Counted from the stretch's first letter, positions 52,951 through 61,650 are shown. The stretch: DNA of 64,000 nucleotides from Gp1-AA133 sp964641665 (GCA_964641665.1 CAZXKO010000013.1:128066-192065); one strand, 5' to 3'. Translations and numbers: made by a program. Notes: generated by a model not told the origin, from the sequence alone.

Positions 52951-54087
52951 TCACGACCCCTCCCGCTCTCTCTCCAGCAGCTGCATCCGCCCACGCCACT
53001 TTAAATAGCCCTTCTTCCATGTTCGGCCCGCCTGCGTCAACGGATTCTTCGTGCCCAGAAACTCGCGCGGCTGCCTTTCGAAATCCTCCATCAACTCGCG
53101 GTAGCCGCCGGCACGTGCCGTCCCCCTCTGCTGCGCTTGCGCGGCCAGCAGGTCCAGGACCTTGTCCACGTCGCACACCAGCGCCAACACCGAGCGAAAC
53201 TTCAACGCCACCTCCGCGGCGCAGTCGGGCAAATCGAAGACCGCAAAGATCGCCGCCAGGTTCAGCACTTTCTCACCCGTCAGCCGTTTCGCGAACTCGT
53301 CATAGAGACCGCTCCCCAGATCACGCGCATACATAGCGTCTCCCTGATGCACCCGTCCCGTCTCCGTTGCACCCGGCGCGCGCCCGCTGAACCGGCTGGG
53401 CAGAGCCGCAGTCGAATACCGCCGAATCGAAAGATTGAACAACTCGAATCCTTGCGCCTTTAGGAACCGGTCCACGTTGTGGAAGGCGCCATCCGTTTCC
53501 TCATGCGATCCCCAGAAACGCACCTCGATGCCAACACCCAGAACTGCCAGCTCGGTCAACCTCTGATCGAACGTCTGGAGAATGTCGAAGTCTTTCCCAT
53601 CGACGTCGATCTTCAGGAAGTCGAGGCTGGCAATGCCCTCGCTCTTAAGGTATTCGGGAACGATCACCGGCGATTCGGGATTCGCCAGCCGGCTCTCCGG
53701 CCACAAATTCGCCGAGCGTTTTTCCTTGTCGGTAACCGGCTTGTCCTTCGGATAAGCAATCTCCAGGTACCGTGCTGTGCTCAAGCGCGGCCACGGATTG
53801 CGCTCCAGGTCCGGCTTTCCTTTCTTCTTGTCCGCGAAAGGATGATCCGGCGCAATGCCGGCGAAGACATTCAAATACGTGACGCCGGGATTTTTCTCCG
53901 CAGCCCGCAACCGTTCAATTTCGGCAACGTCCGCATCAATCCCAATCGCATGCAGCCCGCGCCCCAGCCGCCGCCACTGCCGGTCGATCCCGCCCGAGCA
54001 GCCGACATCCACTAGCTGAAATGCGCCCGGCTTCGCGATTTCCGCCACGTAGTCAAGCAGCGGACACGAGTTGACCAGTCCGTCCAC
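52951..54087 (-). CDS. FkbM-family methyltransferase
   Basis: 378 residues from GTG. SAM-binding motif QLVDVGCSGGIDRQW near the N-terminus, AIGIDADVAEIERL, and the FkbM signature IASLDFLKIDVDGKDFDILQTF. The C-terminal third (AAEVALKFRSVLALVCDVDKVLDLLAAQ, FLGTKNPLTQ) is not part of the domain. FkbM enzymes O-methylate glycans, lipids or secondary metabolites. Substrate unknown. The N-terminal hydrophobic start is not a signal peptide. Confidence 0.88.
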   Translation of the reverse strand: MDGLVNSCPLLDYVAEIAKPGAFQLVDVGCSGGIDRQWRRLGRGLHAIGIDADVAEIERLRAAEKNPGVTYLNVFAGIAPDHPFADKKKGKPDLERNPWPRLSTARYLEIAYPKDKPVTDKEKRSANLWPESRLANPESPVIVPEYLKSEGIASLDFLKIDVDGKDFDILQTFDQRLTELAVLGVGIEVRFWGSHEETDGAFHNVDRFLKAQGFELFNLSIRRYSTAALPSRFSGRAPGATETGRVHQGDAMYARDLGSGLYDEFAKRLTGEKVLNLAAIFAVFDLPDCAAEVALKFRSVLALVCDVDKVLDLLAAQAQQRGTARAGGYRELMEDFERQPREFLGTKNPLTQAGRTWKKGYLKWRGRMQLLEREREGS

Positions 54088-54137
54088 CGTTCCGCTCTCC
54101 TCCCAGTATGCCGTCCCACAAGTCTGCCTGCAAAGTC

Positions 54138-54180
54138 TGTCATCCCGGCCGAGCGCAGCGAGTGGAGGAACCTTGTGTTT
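54138..54180 (+). repeat. R2 repeat
   Basis: TGTCATCCCGGCCGAGCGCA, GCGAGTGGAGGAACCTTGTG. Shortened copy between the FkbM gene start and the transporter gene end. Confidence 0.75.
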
Positions 54181-54223
54181 TCCAGATCGTTTTCAAAACC
54201 TGGTCAGGCACATCACCGGTCGC

Positions 54224-54862
54224 TTATTCCCGGGACGCAATACTCCCGCAACACCCGCACGCCTTCCCCCGGATTGCTTCTCGCGCCTCCCAAACAATCA
54301 GCGGCGTGATCAGCAACGCCGCCGCTGGGTCTGCCCACGCCAGATGCCAGACGGCGTGCACCGCGAGTCCTGCCAGCGCAATCAACGAGAGATACGCGCA
54401 CAAGGCCGACTCCGCCGCATCCGCGCGCAAGGCTGCGCTTCCCGTCGCTGCCGACAGCCGGCGCTTCTCCCGCGCCAACCACGGCATCATTAGCGCCGCG
54501 GCCGCCAGGATCACGATTCCCAAATAGCTCGGGCGCGCTTCGCCGTAACCCAGAAGATTCATCGCCGCAGCTAACACTACGTAGACGGCGAGCAGGTATA
54601 GCAGCGCTCCGGCAATGCGGGCAGCCCGGCGTTCATCGGCTTCACGCGCTGCCGGCGACCGAAACCGCCACAACACCACCCCGGCCGAGAGCAGTTCGAT
54701 CGTGCTGTCTCCGCCAAAAGCCACCAGCGCCGGACTGTGCGCCCGCCACGCCGCTGTGAGGGCCACCACCGCTTCCACACTCATCCAGGCAATGGTGATC
54801 GTCTGAACCCGATGAATCCGGCGGAGAGCCCCCGAAGGCAAAATTTGCAGATTCGACGCCAT
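54224..54862 (-). CDS. cation diffusion facilitator-like membrane protein, transmembrane part only
   Basis: 212 residues, five to six helices. ALVAFGGDSTIELLSAGVVLWR and ALRADAAESALCAYLS resemble the paired Asp/Glu-containing helices 2 and 5 that bind the metal in CDF exporters. The cytosolic C-terminal domain of the family is missing; the protein ends in a short tail with CGCCGS. It is either a short CDF relative or a diverged permease. The stretch 54879-54966 upstream holds an R3 repeat. Confidence 0.75.
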   Translation of the reverse strand: MASNLQILPSGALRRIHRVQTITIAWMSVEAVVALTAAWRAHSPALVAFGGDSTIELLSAGVVLWRFRSPAAREADERRAARIAGALLYLLAVYVVLAAAMNLLGYGEARPSYLGIVILAAAALMMPWLAREKRRLSAATGSAALRADAAESALCAYLSLIALAGLAVHAVWHLAWADPAAALLITPLIVWEAREAIRGKACGCCGSIASRE

Positions 54863-54878
54863 CGAACCTCATCAAGCT

Positions 54879-54966
54879 AGCCGCGAAGCGGCGAAAGAAT
54901 AAAGCCCACGGCGTAAGCCGTGGGAAAGCGTAACAAAACCAACAAGCCCCAGCGGGGCGAAAGAAA
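54879..54966. repeat. R3 repeat
   Basis: AGCCGCGAAGCGGCGAAAGA, then AAGCCCACGGCGTAAGCCGT (CCCACGGC/GCCGTGGG palindrome), then CCCCAGCGGGGCGAAAGAA. Second copy at 62746. Gap between the transporter and the MFS fusion gene. Confidence 0.82.
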
Positions 54967-55028
54967 CTGCCCACGCGCACTCCTCAGGCCCCGGCGGCAC
55001 CCCCGACCCCTTCCGCACAGGCGCAGGC

Positions 55029-57221
55029 CTACTTTCCCGCTCGCCAGCGCCGCAACGCGTAATACTCGTTCACCGGCCGGTCATCCGTGAGCGCCGGAGC
55101 CGAAGGTTCCATCGCAATCCACTCCTCCAGCGGGAATTCGGTCTTCAACACCGCCGCGAATTGTTCCTCGGCGGTCGCATACGGCCCCCATTCCAGCAGA
55201 TCCGTCGCCGCCCGCGCCGGCAAACGCGCGGCCAATTCCGCAGCGCTCCGCGGCGGAATCGGACGCTCGCTTGCCAGAAAATGAAATCCCAACGGCTCGA
55301 CCGATGCGAACGCGCGCACGTATGGGAACGATTCTTTCAGTGCCCGCGCCACCGCCGATCGCGTGAACTCGTCGGATTCCGACGGCAACCACGTTTGCAG
55401 GATTCCCCCGGTTCGCAGCCGTTGCCTCACTGCCGTGTAGAATTCCTTCGAGTACAGCAGGCTCGATCCCGCGGCTTCCACCGGCGGCGGCGGATCCATC
55501 GTGATCACGTCGAGCTCTCCGGAAGTACGCTCCAGGTAACGCCGCCCGTCATCAATCACGACCTGCGCCTTCGGCGAGCGCAGCATCGCCGGGCCGTCCG
55601 CGTGAAAGTACCCCACCATCTGGGGCACGCTGGGCACTAGTTCCACCGCCGTGGCCGGGATATCCCAGGAGAGCAGCGCGCGGTCGGTCGTTCCCATGCC
55701 GAAGCAGATCACTAGCGCCCGCTCGGGCGCACGATCCAGAAATGCCAGCGGCAGGTGCGCCATCAACTTCGTGATCGGCGTCAGCGCCGTGATGCCGATG
55801 CCGTTCACCAGCAGCGTCCTGCCTCGTCCGTGCCCAACCGCAATCACAGTGGCCGTGTGATCGCGCCGGATCACCGCTCCCGGATACTGATCCTCGAAAC
55901 CGCGGCTCCCCGCGAACACGACAATCGCAGCCAGCACCACCCCGTAGCACAGCACCCGCCGGCGCAGTCTGTGCCCGCCGTCGACCTCCCCATTCTCTTC
56001 GCCCCCAGAAATCCATCGCCCCGAAGCGACTCCCAACACCAACCACGGCGCAGCCAGCAAAAGCAGCGCCCAGCGTTCATTGAGCAACGGCAGCAGCACG
56101 AACCCCGCCAGCAGCGGCCCAAGAATGCAACCCACCACGTTCACCGCATACGCCCGTCCCGCCCGATCCGGGTCCCCCTCCGACCACCGGTCCACCAGCA
56201 TCGGGGTAACGAATCCCAGAAGCGCGCTGAACGGCGCCACGCCCAATCCCAGCCGCAGAACCTTGTGCAACTCAAGCCGCCCGTCCACCGCCCAAAGCGG
56301 CAGCAATGCGCACAACCCGAGTACTGACCACATCATCGTTCCATCGAGGGACCGACCCCGGCCCCACGTGCGGTAAGCGATCGACCCCACGGTCATCGCC
56401 GCCAGGTAGAACCCGAGGATCCCCGCAAACGCGTACACCACGGTCCCGAGGTACGGCGTGAATTGCCGGATCCACACCACCTCCATGCCCATGCTCGTCA
56501 GCCCAGTGGCAAACAGCAGCCAGAGCAATCGCTTGCTTGCTGCGATGCCTCCAGCAATCGTGCTGCTCGTCGTTTCCTCTCCTTCAGATGTCTCCTGCGC
56601 CCTCGCGCGCCACGCCAGCCCGAGCCCTGCCGCCGACGCCGCCAGCGCAACGTTGCAGATCGCTCCGATCCGCAACGTCCCGCGGAATCCATACAACTCA
56701 ATCAGGAACAGCGGAACCCGCGTTCCGATCACGGCCCCGGTGACGTTCGCCATATAAAGGTAGCTGAACGACCGGCTGGCCTCCGTCCGCCGCACCTCCC
56801 GAATCGCCTGCATCCCCACCGGAATGGTCGCGCCCATCGCGACACACCACGGAGTGAGAGCCAGCCCGACGCACACTCCCGACGCCAGGTAGTAGGCGAA
56901 CGAAGACGACTCCGGCAGGCGCTGCAGCAGTGCCCGTTCCCAGCGGAGTTCGTACGGCACGACCAGCGCGGAAATGCCGATCGCGAGCTCGATCAGCGCA
57001 TAAATAAAGAGCGGCGAGATCTGTCGGCGGGGCGCGTATTTCCTCATCCAAATCCCGCTGCCCCACGAACCCAGGCCGAGCCCTACCATGAACACCGACA
57101 ACACGATCGACGTGAGCGCGGTCGTCACTCCAAATGCTGCCATCGACAGCCGGAGCCACACCACCTCATAGAGAATGCTGCAGAATCCCGAGATCAGGAA
57201 GAAAAGGAAGAACCAGAACAT
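55029..57221 (-). CDS. fused MFS/spermidine synthase-like membrane protein
   Basis: ATG 57221 gives MFWFFLFFLISGFCSILYEVVWLR (the usual start of this class). About 12-14 membrane helices are followed (~residue 490 on) by a SAM-binding polyamine-synthase-like domain: RALVICFGMGTTDRALLSWDI and AQVVIDDGRRYLERTSGELDVITMDPPPPVEAAGSSLLYSKEFY. The aminopropyl/methyltransferase core looks complete. Function is unknown for the fusion class; it may act on a membrane-embedded or exported substrate. Upstream 35 bases separate it from an R2 repeat. Confidence 0.87.
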   Translation of the reverse strand: MFWFFLFFLISGFCSILYEVVWLRLSMAAFGVTTALTSIVLSVFMVGLGLGSWGSGIWMRKYAPRRQISPLFIYALIELAIGISALVVPYELRWERALLQRLPESSSFAYYLASGVCVGLALTPWCVAMGATIPVGMQAIREVRRTEASRSFSYLYMANVTGAVIGTRVPLFLIELYGFRGTLRIGAICNVALAASAAGLGLAWRARAQETSEGEETTSSTIAGGIAASKRLLWLLFATGLTSMGMEVVWIRQFTPYLGTVVYAFAGILGFYLAAMTVGSIAYRTWGRGRSLDGTMMWSVLGLCALLPLWAVDGRLELHKVLRLGLGVAPFSALLGFVTPMLVDRWSEGDPDRAGRAYAVNVVGCILGPLLAGFVLLPLLNERWALLLLAAPWLVLGVASGRWISGGEENGEVDGGHRLRRRVLCYGVVLAAIVVFAGSRGFEDQYPGAVIRRDHTATVIAVGHGRGRTLLVNGIGITALTPITKLMAHLPLAFLDRAPERALVICFGMGTTDRALLSWDIPATAVELVPSVPQMVGYFHADGPAMLRSPKAQVVIDDGRRYLERTSGELDVITMDPPPPVEAAGSSLLYSKEFYTAVRQRLRTGGILQTWLPSESDEFTRSAVARALKESFPYVRAFASVEPLGFHFLASERPIPPRSAAELAARLPARAATDLLEWGPYATAEEQFAAVLKTEFPLEEWIAMEPSAPALTDDRPVNEYYALRRWRAGK

Positions 57222-57298
57222 GGGAGAGGGCGCGAGTCGCGCACGAGTGTATCCCACGCGAGCCGTGCCGCAAAATCATGCACCAAAACTAGATGAGA

Positions 57299-57356
57299 TT
57301 GCCATCCCGAGCGGAGTGAGGCGCCAGCCGAACGGAGTCGAGGGACCCTGTGTTTC
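57299..57356 (+). repeat. R2 repeat
   Basis: GCCATCCCGAGCGGAGTGAG, GCGCCAGCCGAACGGAGTCG, AGGGACCCTGTGTTTC. Lies between the MFS fusion gene start and the phosphatase 3' end. Confidence 0.85.
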
Positions 57357-57381
57357 GTTGCCGCGCCGATATCGCGAGAAG

Positions 57382-58043
57382 CTACTGGGGACGCGTTTGC
57401 GCAGCCGGCGGCCGCAGCCCGTCGAATGCCGGGCTGCTCTGGAACTCTCGCGGAAAATTCTGCTCGTAGATCGCCAGCCCCGGGCATATCACATAGTGCA
57501 CCGACGAGAACCCGAACGCCGTCATCTCTTTTCGCGCCTGCGCAGCCGTCCAGCCTTGTTCCACCATGCGGTAGCCCGCAATCATCATCCCTGTCCGATC
57601 CTCGCCCAGAAGGCAGTGCACGAAGACCTTCTTATCCGGATGCTCCCGAATCACACGCAGGAACTCGGCTACCTGTTTATCTTTTTATCTTGCGGATGGT
57701 AGCAACGCCAGGGAATCGAGACATACTCCATGCGGAGCTTCGTCACGATCTTGCGCTCGCTTTGGTTGCTGTGCAGATCGACCACGACGCCGACGCCCTC
57801 ATGGGCCAATCCCTCGAACCCTTCCGCCGTCGGCTGCCCGCCGCGATACAACTTGTCCGTGACCTCGCCGAAGTTCGGCACGCCTTTCAGCTTCTGCCTA
57901 CGCGCGATCGGCGGATCGGCTTTGCTCGCCCCAACCCCACTTGCCGCCTGAGGCCAGCCACCGCTGCCCGTCACGCTGATGCACACCACCGCGCAAACCG
58001 CCAGCGCGCAAAACAGGCTCCACCGTTGACGCCTCACCATCAT
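57382..58043 (-). pseudogene. dual-specificity phosphatase gene with a one-base frameshift
   Basis: Two abutting frames belong to one protein. 58043-57669 encodes a signal-like start (MMVRRQRWSLFCALAVCAVV) and PIARRQKLKGVPNFGEVTDKLYRGGQPTAEGF, ending HPQDKKINR. The next frame continues from DKQVAEFLRVIREHPDKKVFVH and has HCLLGEDRTG, the Cys-x5-Arg phosphatase loop. Restoring one A in the A5 run near 57685 joins them as HPQDKKDKQVAEFL. Whether this is a real mutation, programmed slippage or a sequencing error is open. Intact, it would be an exported tyrosine/dual-specificity phosphatase. Confidence 0.82.
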
Positions 58044-58078
58044 TAAGATGCCAGGAATCGCCCGTCACGCAATAGAAT

Positions 58079-58134
58079 TGTCATCCTGAGCGAAGTGAGG
58101 TAACAGCCGAACGCAGTCGAGGGACCTTGCGTTT
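58079..58134 (+). repeat. R2 repeat
   Basis: TTGTCATCCTGAGCGAAGTG, AGGTAACAGCCGAACGCAGT, CGAGGGACCTTGCGTTTC. Near full-length copy between the phosphatase and a hypothetical gene. Confidence 0.86.
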
Positions 58135-58207
58135 CCCTGCGCTACTACGAAACCAAAACACGAGCCCACCGGAGTGCGATTGTCGCAAGGACATCCTGCC
58201 CTCGCAC

Positions 58208-59074
58208 CTACCCACGCTCAAACGCGTGCTTCTTCTCTAATTCCGCCAGCGCCGTTTCCGCCGCCGCCTCGAACTCCGCCGCCCGCGCCATCAGCGCCGG
58301 CAGCGCCGTCGCGTACCGCCGTTCCAGCCGGATCAATCCCTGCCCCGCCAGCCCGTTCGCGACCTCGGCCAGGTGATCGGTCGTCGTCTGCAGATACTGC
58401 GCCTCGGTCCCGTCGCCCAGCCACACGTCTCCGCCCACCAGCCGCGTCTGCCAGAAAATCTTCCGCTCGAGAAAGGTCGCAATCGTCTCATCCGACGCCT
58501 TGCCGAACACCCACTGCCCGCGCTTGAAATCATAATGCCGGCTCGAGAAATTCACGGGCACCAGCTTCCCCGACTTCACGAACTCAATCTGCCGGTTGTC
58601 GACTTCCTTGCGCAGCGCATTCACCACCGGCCCTAGCGCGTCTTTCGCCTCGAGCGAAGGCATCACCTCGCGCACCGTCGCCGACAGGTTCACCGACACC
58701 GGCGCGTGCCGTCCCTCGGCCCCTGCCAGCTCGACGTCCCCATGCAGAACCCAGAAATCCGCCCCCGAAGTCGACGGATGAAACGGCCACTCCAGCGTGA
58801 TCGTCAGCGGCAGCCCCGTCAGCGTCACGTACACGGTCTGCGCCGCCGCTTCGTTCCCCTGTCCTTCGGCGGTCATATTTCGTAGCGCGCCCTCCGCGGC
58901 GACGAGATATTCTACCGCCTTCGACAAAGTTTCCCGCAGCCCCGGTGCGGCGTCCTCCGCCACCGGCTGTTCGCCACTGTCTTTGACTGCGTTGTCCCAC
59001 TTCCCCCGCTTCTTGCCCCAAGCAATTGTCAAGCACCCTTCGATCTGGGGATCACGTGCCCATCGCTGTACCAC
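58208..59074 (-). CDS. hypothetical soluble protein
   Basis: 288 residues, start uncertain: GTG 59074, or a TTG eleven codons in. Composition is soluble and mixed alpha/beta, with VYVTLTGLPLTITLEWPFHPSTSGADFWVLHGDVELA, HYDFKRGQWVFGK, LERKIFWQTRLVGGDVWLGDG, and a C-terminal helix rich in Ala/Glu. I do not recognise a family. Upstream 264 bases hold no gene. It is followed by an R2 repeat downstream. Confidence 0.6.
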   Translation of the reverse strand: MVQRWARDPQIEGCLTIAWGKKRGKWDNAVKDSGEQPVAEDAAPGLRETLSKAVEYLVAAEGALRNMTAEGQGNEAAAQTVYVTLTGLPLTITLEWPFHPSTSGADFWVLHGDVELAGAEGRHAPVSVNLSATVREVMPSLEAKDALGPVVNALRKEVDNRQIEFVKSGKLVPVNFSSRHYDFKRGQWVFGKASDETIATFLERKIFWQTRLVGGDVWLGDGTEAQYLQTTTDHLAEVANGLAGQGLIRLERRYATALPALMARAAEFEAAAETALAELEKKHAFERG

Positions 59075-59249
59075 GGGTTAACCAGTCAGATGCGTTCCCA
59101 CTTCGGTACGCCTCCGTCGACACCTAGGCCCATCGGCATCGCCGCTAAGTATCGACATACCCGTTTGCACCCCTACCCTGTAAACACAATTTTACCGATC
59201 GCCATTCCATCCCGCCCCTTACGTCGGTGACTCAGAAAGTGGTGACTAA

Positions 59250-59305
59250 CGGCTTGTTATGTCGGACAACGCGGATGGCGGATGGCGGACAACGGATGGC
59301 TGGTA
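59250..59305. repeat. GGATGGCGGAC/GCTGGTAGC word repeat
   Basis: CGGATGGCGGATGGCGGACA, then GGATGGCTGGTAGCTGGTAG. A short word-repeat array in the gene-free gap 59075-59338, followed by CTCCGTGCCTCAGTGTCTCC. No other feature found in that gap. Confidence 0.7.
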
Positions 59306-59338
59306 GCTGGTAGCCAAAAAGGAATCGTGCTCCGTGCC

Positions 59339-59689
59339 TCAGTGTCTCCGTGGTGAGCTTTTCCGCTTCTTGCTCGCCGCGGCCGACGCCCTCTGCCAAG
59401 CCCCGCGCAACAAATCCCGCATCGCATCCGGATGCACGCGTCCCAGCCGCACCAGCATCCACTCATAATTCAAATAATGATCGGTAATGTAGTACGTCTC
59501 CGGATCGGCCGCCATCAACTCGGCGCGCACCTCAAAATCCGAGCGCACCACCAGCGAATCGAGATCCTCCCGCAGCCGCGCCATCAACTGCCCGCCCACC
59601 TTGAACGCCGCCGTCCCATAGGACGTGCCCTCCTCCACCTTCTCCATCTCCAGCGCCATCCGTCGCACGCTCTCAAACGTCACCGCCAT
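59339..59689 (-). CDS. MmcQ/YjbR-family protein
   Basis: 116 residues: VTFESVRRMALEMEKVEEGTSYGTAAFKVGGQLMARLREDLDSLVVRS, then TYYITDHYLNYEWMLVRLGRVHPDAMRDLLRGAW. This is the MmcQ/YjbR domain (double-wing DNA-binding-like fold), with a basic Lys/Arg tail. Function unknown, thought to bind DNA in some contexts. Lies near the DinB and WYL genes, a neighbourhood common in related genomes. Confidence 0.87.
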   Translation of the reverse strand: MAVTFESVRRMALEMEKVEEGTSYGTAAFKVGGQLMARLREDLDSLVVRSDFEVRAELMAADPETYYITDHYLNYEWMLVRLGRVHPDAMRDLLRGAWQRASAAASKKRKSSPRRH

Positions 59690-59754
59690 ATTCCCACCTT
59701 CGCGCGAGCTTGAGGATACGCCTAACTCTCATAGAAAGGTTCGCGTCGTTCGTG

Positions 59755-59805
59755 GTGAGATCACGGGACACCGGGTCTCTCGACTGCGTTCGGGATACGA
59801 ATCGC
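59755..59805 (-). repeat. R2 repeat, inverted, at the break of the TPR/TonB-type gene
   Basis: Read leftward it contains TCCCGAACGCAGTCGAGAGA followed by CCCGGTGTCCC. It lies just before the point where the following frame starts to look like a TPR protein. Confidence 0.6.
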
Positions 59806-59817
59806 TCGGAGGGCTTC

Positions 59818-60416
59818 GTGCGCTCTGCTTGGCTGCTCGGGCAGGACGCCGTCGTTGGCGAGCACCTGGGTGAGATCTATGAAAAGCAAGGAAAGAACAA
59901 AGCGGCTGCGAAAGTGTACGAGCTTGCATTGGCCGCAGTCGAAGCTGCTCCCCCGGTATTTCGGCGGAGCAACTTTGGTCTGCCCTCCCTGGCCCCCGAC
60001 ATGAGTCGGCGCGACACGCTAACCAAAGAGATCACTGCTCGTTACCAGAAGCTGACGGGAAAGAAGCCCTCGATTCGCGAAAGCTTGAGACTGCCCAATG
60101 GCGAGTGGACCAAGACCGCGGCTGAGCAACTGACCCAGTTGCGCACCGCTTCGCTCGGCAAACCGGCTGGCGTGTCGGGATCGCTGAATTCACAATTGTG
60201 TATACGCCAGGAAAGACTGAGTCAGTGGACTATGCAAGCGGAGATAAATCGCTCGAGCGGCTCACGGAAAAGATCAAGGCCCACCCTTTTCAAGTGGAGT
60301 TCCCGGTTGGCAGCGAGGCCAAGATCTTCCGCCGCGCTCAGGTCGGTTGTTTCCCGACCTCCGGATGCACGGCGGTCCTGATCCCGGTTTCCGCTGCAAA
60401 TGCCGGAAACCCTTAG
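59818..60416 (+). pseudogene. broken C-terminal part of a TPR/TonB-type protein
   Basis: First frame: AWLLGQDAVVGEHLGEIYEKQGKNKAAAKVYELALAA (a TPR), then a linker to LGKPAGVSG. The protein continues in another frame as IAEFTIVYTPGKTESVDYAS, ALERLTEKI-like segment, and CFPTSGCTAVLIPV to a TAG. One G missing at the GGG run near 60180 would join them. This matches the end of acidobacterial TPR proteins with a TonB-like C-terminus. The N-terminal part is gone, cut at an inverted R2 copy. Non-functional in this form. Confidence 0.7.
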
Positions 60417-60478
60417 GGGAAACCCTAGAACCGCGTTGTCATGGGATTCTAGAGGGAGTCCGACACAGAACCCACGCT

Positions 60479-60754
60479 CTAGAATCTTTTGTCCGCGCCG
60501 ACCCCACCCTCCCCCTCAGTCTCCTCCCCTCTCCCACCCCAACTCCCCGCCACCGGCTGCACCAGCAGCATCACCACTCCCGCAAAGATCAAAAGCATCG
60601 GCCACGCGTGCACGCACGCGGTGATCGCGGGGATCTTCAGCTCGCTCGCCAGCGCGTCGAGCTTGATTTGGAAACTCGCTGCTCCAACACCCGCCAGGAC
60701 CGCGGCCGCGACCGTGTCGTGCGTCCAGAATGGATATGAATTGCCTCGCGCCAT
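60479..60754 (-). CDS. small membrane protein
   Basis: 91 residues from ATG with GGAGG four bases upstream, a good ribosome-binding site. Two hydrophobic segments (DTVAAAVLAGVGAASFQIKL weakly; AWPMLLIFAGVVMLLVQPVAG strongly) suggest one or two membrane helices. The C-terminus is Gly/Glu-rich. I do not recognise a family. Confidence 0.6.
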   Translation of the reverse strand: MARGNSYPFWTHDTVAAAVLAGVGAASFQIKLDALASELKIPAITACVHAWPMLLIFAGVVMLLVQPVAGSWGGRGEETEGEGGVGADKRF

Positions 60755-60763
60755 GATGCCTCC

Positions 60764-60842
60764 GTGCAGGTGTCAGGTCTCAGGTGTCGGGTCTCGGGTC
60801 TTAGGGGTTCCTGACACCTAAGACCTGTCACCTGAGACCTGT
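60764..60842. repeat. GGTGTCAGGTCTCAGG word repeat, inverted pair
   Basis: CAGGTGTCAGGTCTCAGGTG then its complement CCTGACACCTAAGACCTGTC, CACCTGAGACCTG. The two halves can pair over ~30 bases. Same style as other word repeats, with a different word. Confidence 0.75.
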
Positions 60843-60843
60843 G

Positions 60844-61338
60844 CTAAAACGTTTTCTCATCCGCCGACGGTCCGTAGATCGCCGGCACCGGTAAGTCCAG
60901 GAGTCGCAAATACACGGTCAGCTGTCCGCGATGGTGCGCCAGGTGACTGAACACCGAGTCGCGCAACACCACATGCCGCACCTGCTCCATCACCACCTGG
61001 CCCGCCACCAGCAATCGCCACGGCTTCAGCAGGTGCTCGTCGGTCGTGTTCGCCAGCGCCTCGCGCGCGCCCGCCACCGACGCGTCGAATTCTTTCAGCA
61101 GCTCCCGGTTCGTGCGCAACGGTTGCGCCTTGTAGGTCGCCAGGTCCAGGCTGTCCTGCTTGATGGTCAGTACGGTCCACGAAGGCAGCCGCGCCACCAG
61201 CTCTGCCAGGTAGCCCAGCACCATCGACTTGTCATGCGGCTTCCAGTCGTAGCGCCCCTCCGGAACCCGCTCCAAAGTGCGCCGCGTGGAGGCTGTCTCG
61301 CGTTCCAGCTCTCCGAGAAATAGGTCGGTCATTTTCAT
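60844..61338 (-). CDS. DinB-family protein (cytosolic)
   Basis: 164 residues: LFLGELERETASTRRTLERVPEGRYDWKPHDKSMVLGYLAELVARLPSWTVL, with metal-type His in VRHVVLRDSVFSHLAHHRGQLTVYLRLLDLPVPAIYGPSADE. The HHRGQLTVYLRL ending is the usual DinB signature. No signal peptide, unlike the first DinB protein in this window. It is divergent from a WYL regulator across 312 bases of word repeats, a pairing that suggests the regulator may control it. Confidence 0.9.
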   Translation of the reverse strand: MKMTDLFLGELERETASTRRTLERVPEGRYDWKPHDKSMVLGYLAELVARLPSWTVLTIKQDSLDLATYKAQPLRTNRELLKEFDASVAGAREALANTTDEHLLKPWRLLVAGQVVMEQVRHVVLRDSVFSHLAHHRGQLTVYLRLLDLPVPAIYGPSADEKTF

Positions 61339-61650
61339 AGTGACTCCTTGAATTCAGTCGTCAGTCGCAAGTCTTCAGTCGTCAGCGGTGGATCTGAGAT
61401 CGCCAGTCTGAAATCCACCCCCCCAATTCCCTCAGCGACTCAGCCCTTCTCCGCGCCCTCTGCGGATGGTCTCGGCGATCTCGGCGGTTGAGAGCTTTTC
61501 GCAGTAGACTCAGAATTTCCCGTGGGCCCTGGCATTTCCTGACGACTAACGACTGAAGACTTGCGACTTGTTCCCTAGCGACTAGAGACTTGTGACTGTC
61601 TCACACATTGCGGACAGTTTCGGTCCTCAATCCATGGTACCTTCTTTCCC
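61339..61650. repeat. 312-base gap of word repeats between DinB and WYL genes
   Basis: CAGTCGTCAGTCGCAAGTCT near 61356, CTCCGCGCCCTCTGCGGATG near 61451, and CGACTAACGACTGAAGACTT near 61543 with GACTAGAGACTTGTGACTGT after it. The last block is roughly the complement of the first. No gene or clear promoter seen, though both divergent promoters must be here. Confidence 0.65.

Noticed and set aside
59075..59338. Possible tRNA or small RNA in the gap upstream of the hypothetical gene
   Set aside because: No cloverleaf, no T-arm consensus and no CCA context could be drawn; only a word repeat was visible.
60489..60821. 110-codon plus-strand frame over the small membrane protein
   Set aside because: No ribosome-binding site; the minus-strand frame has GGAGG and a hydrophobic helix.
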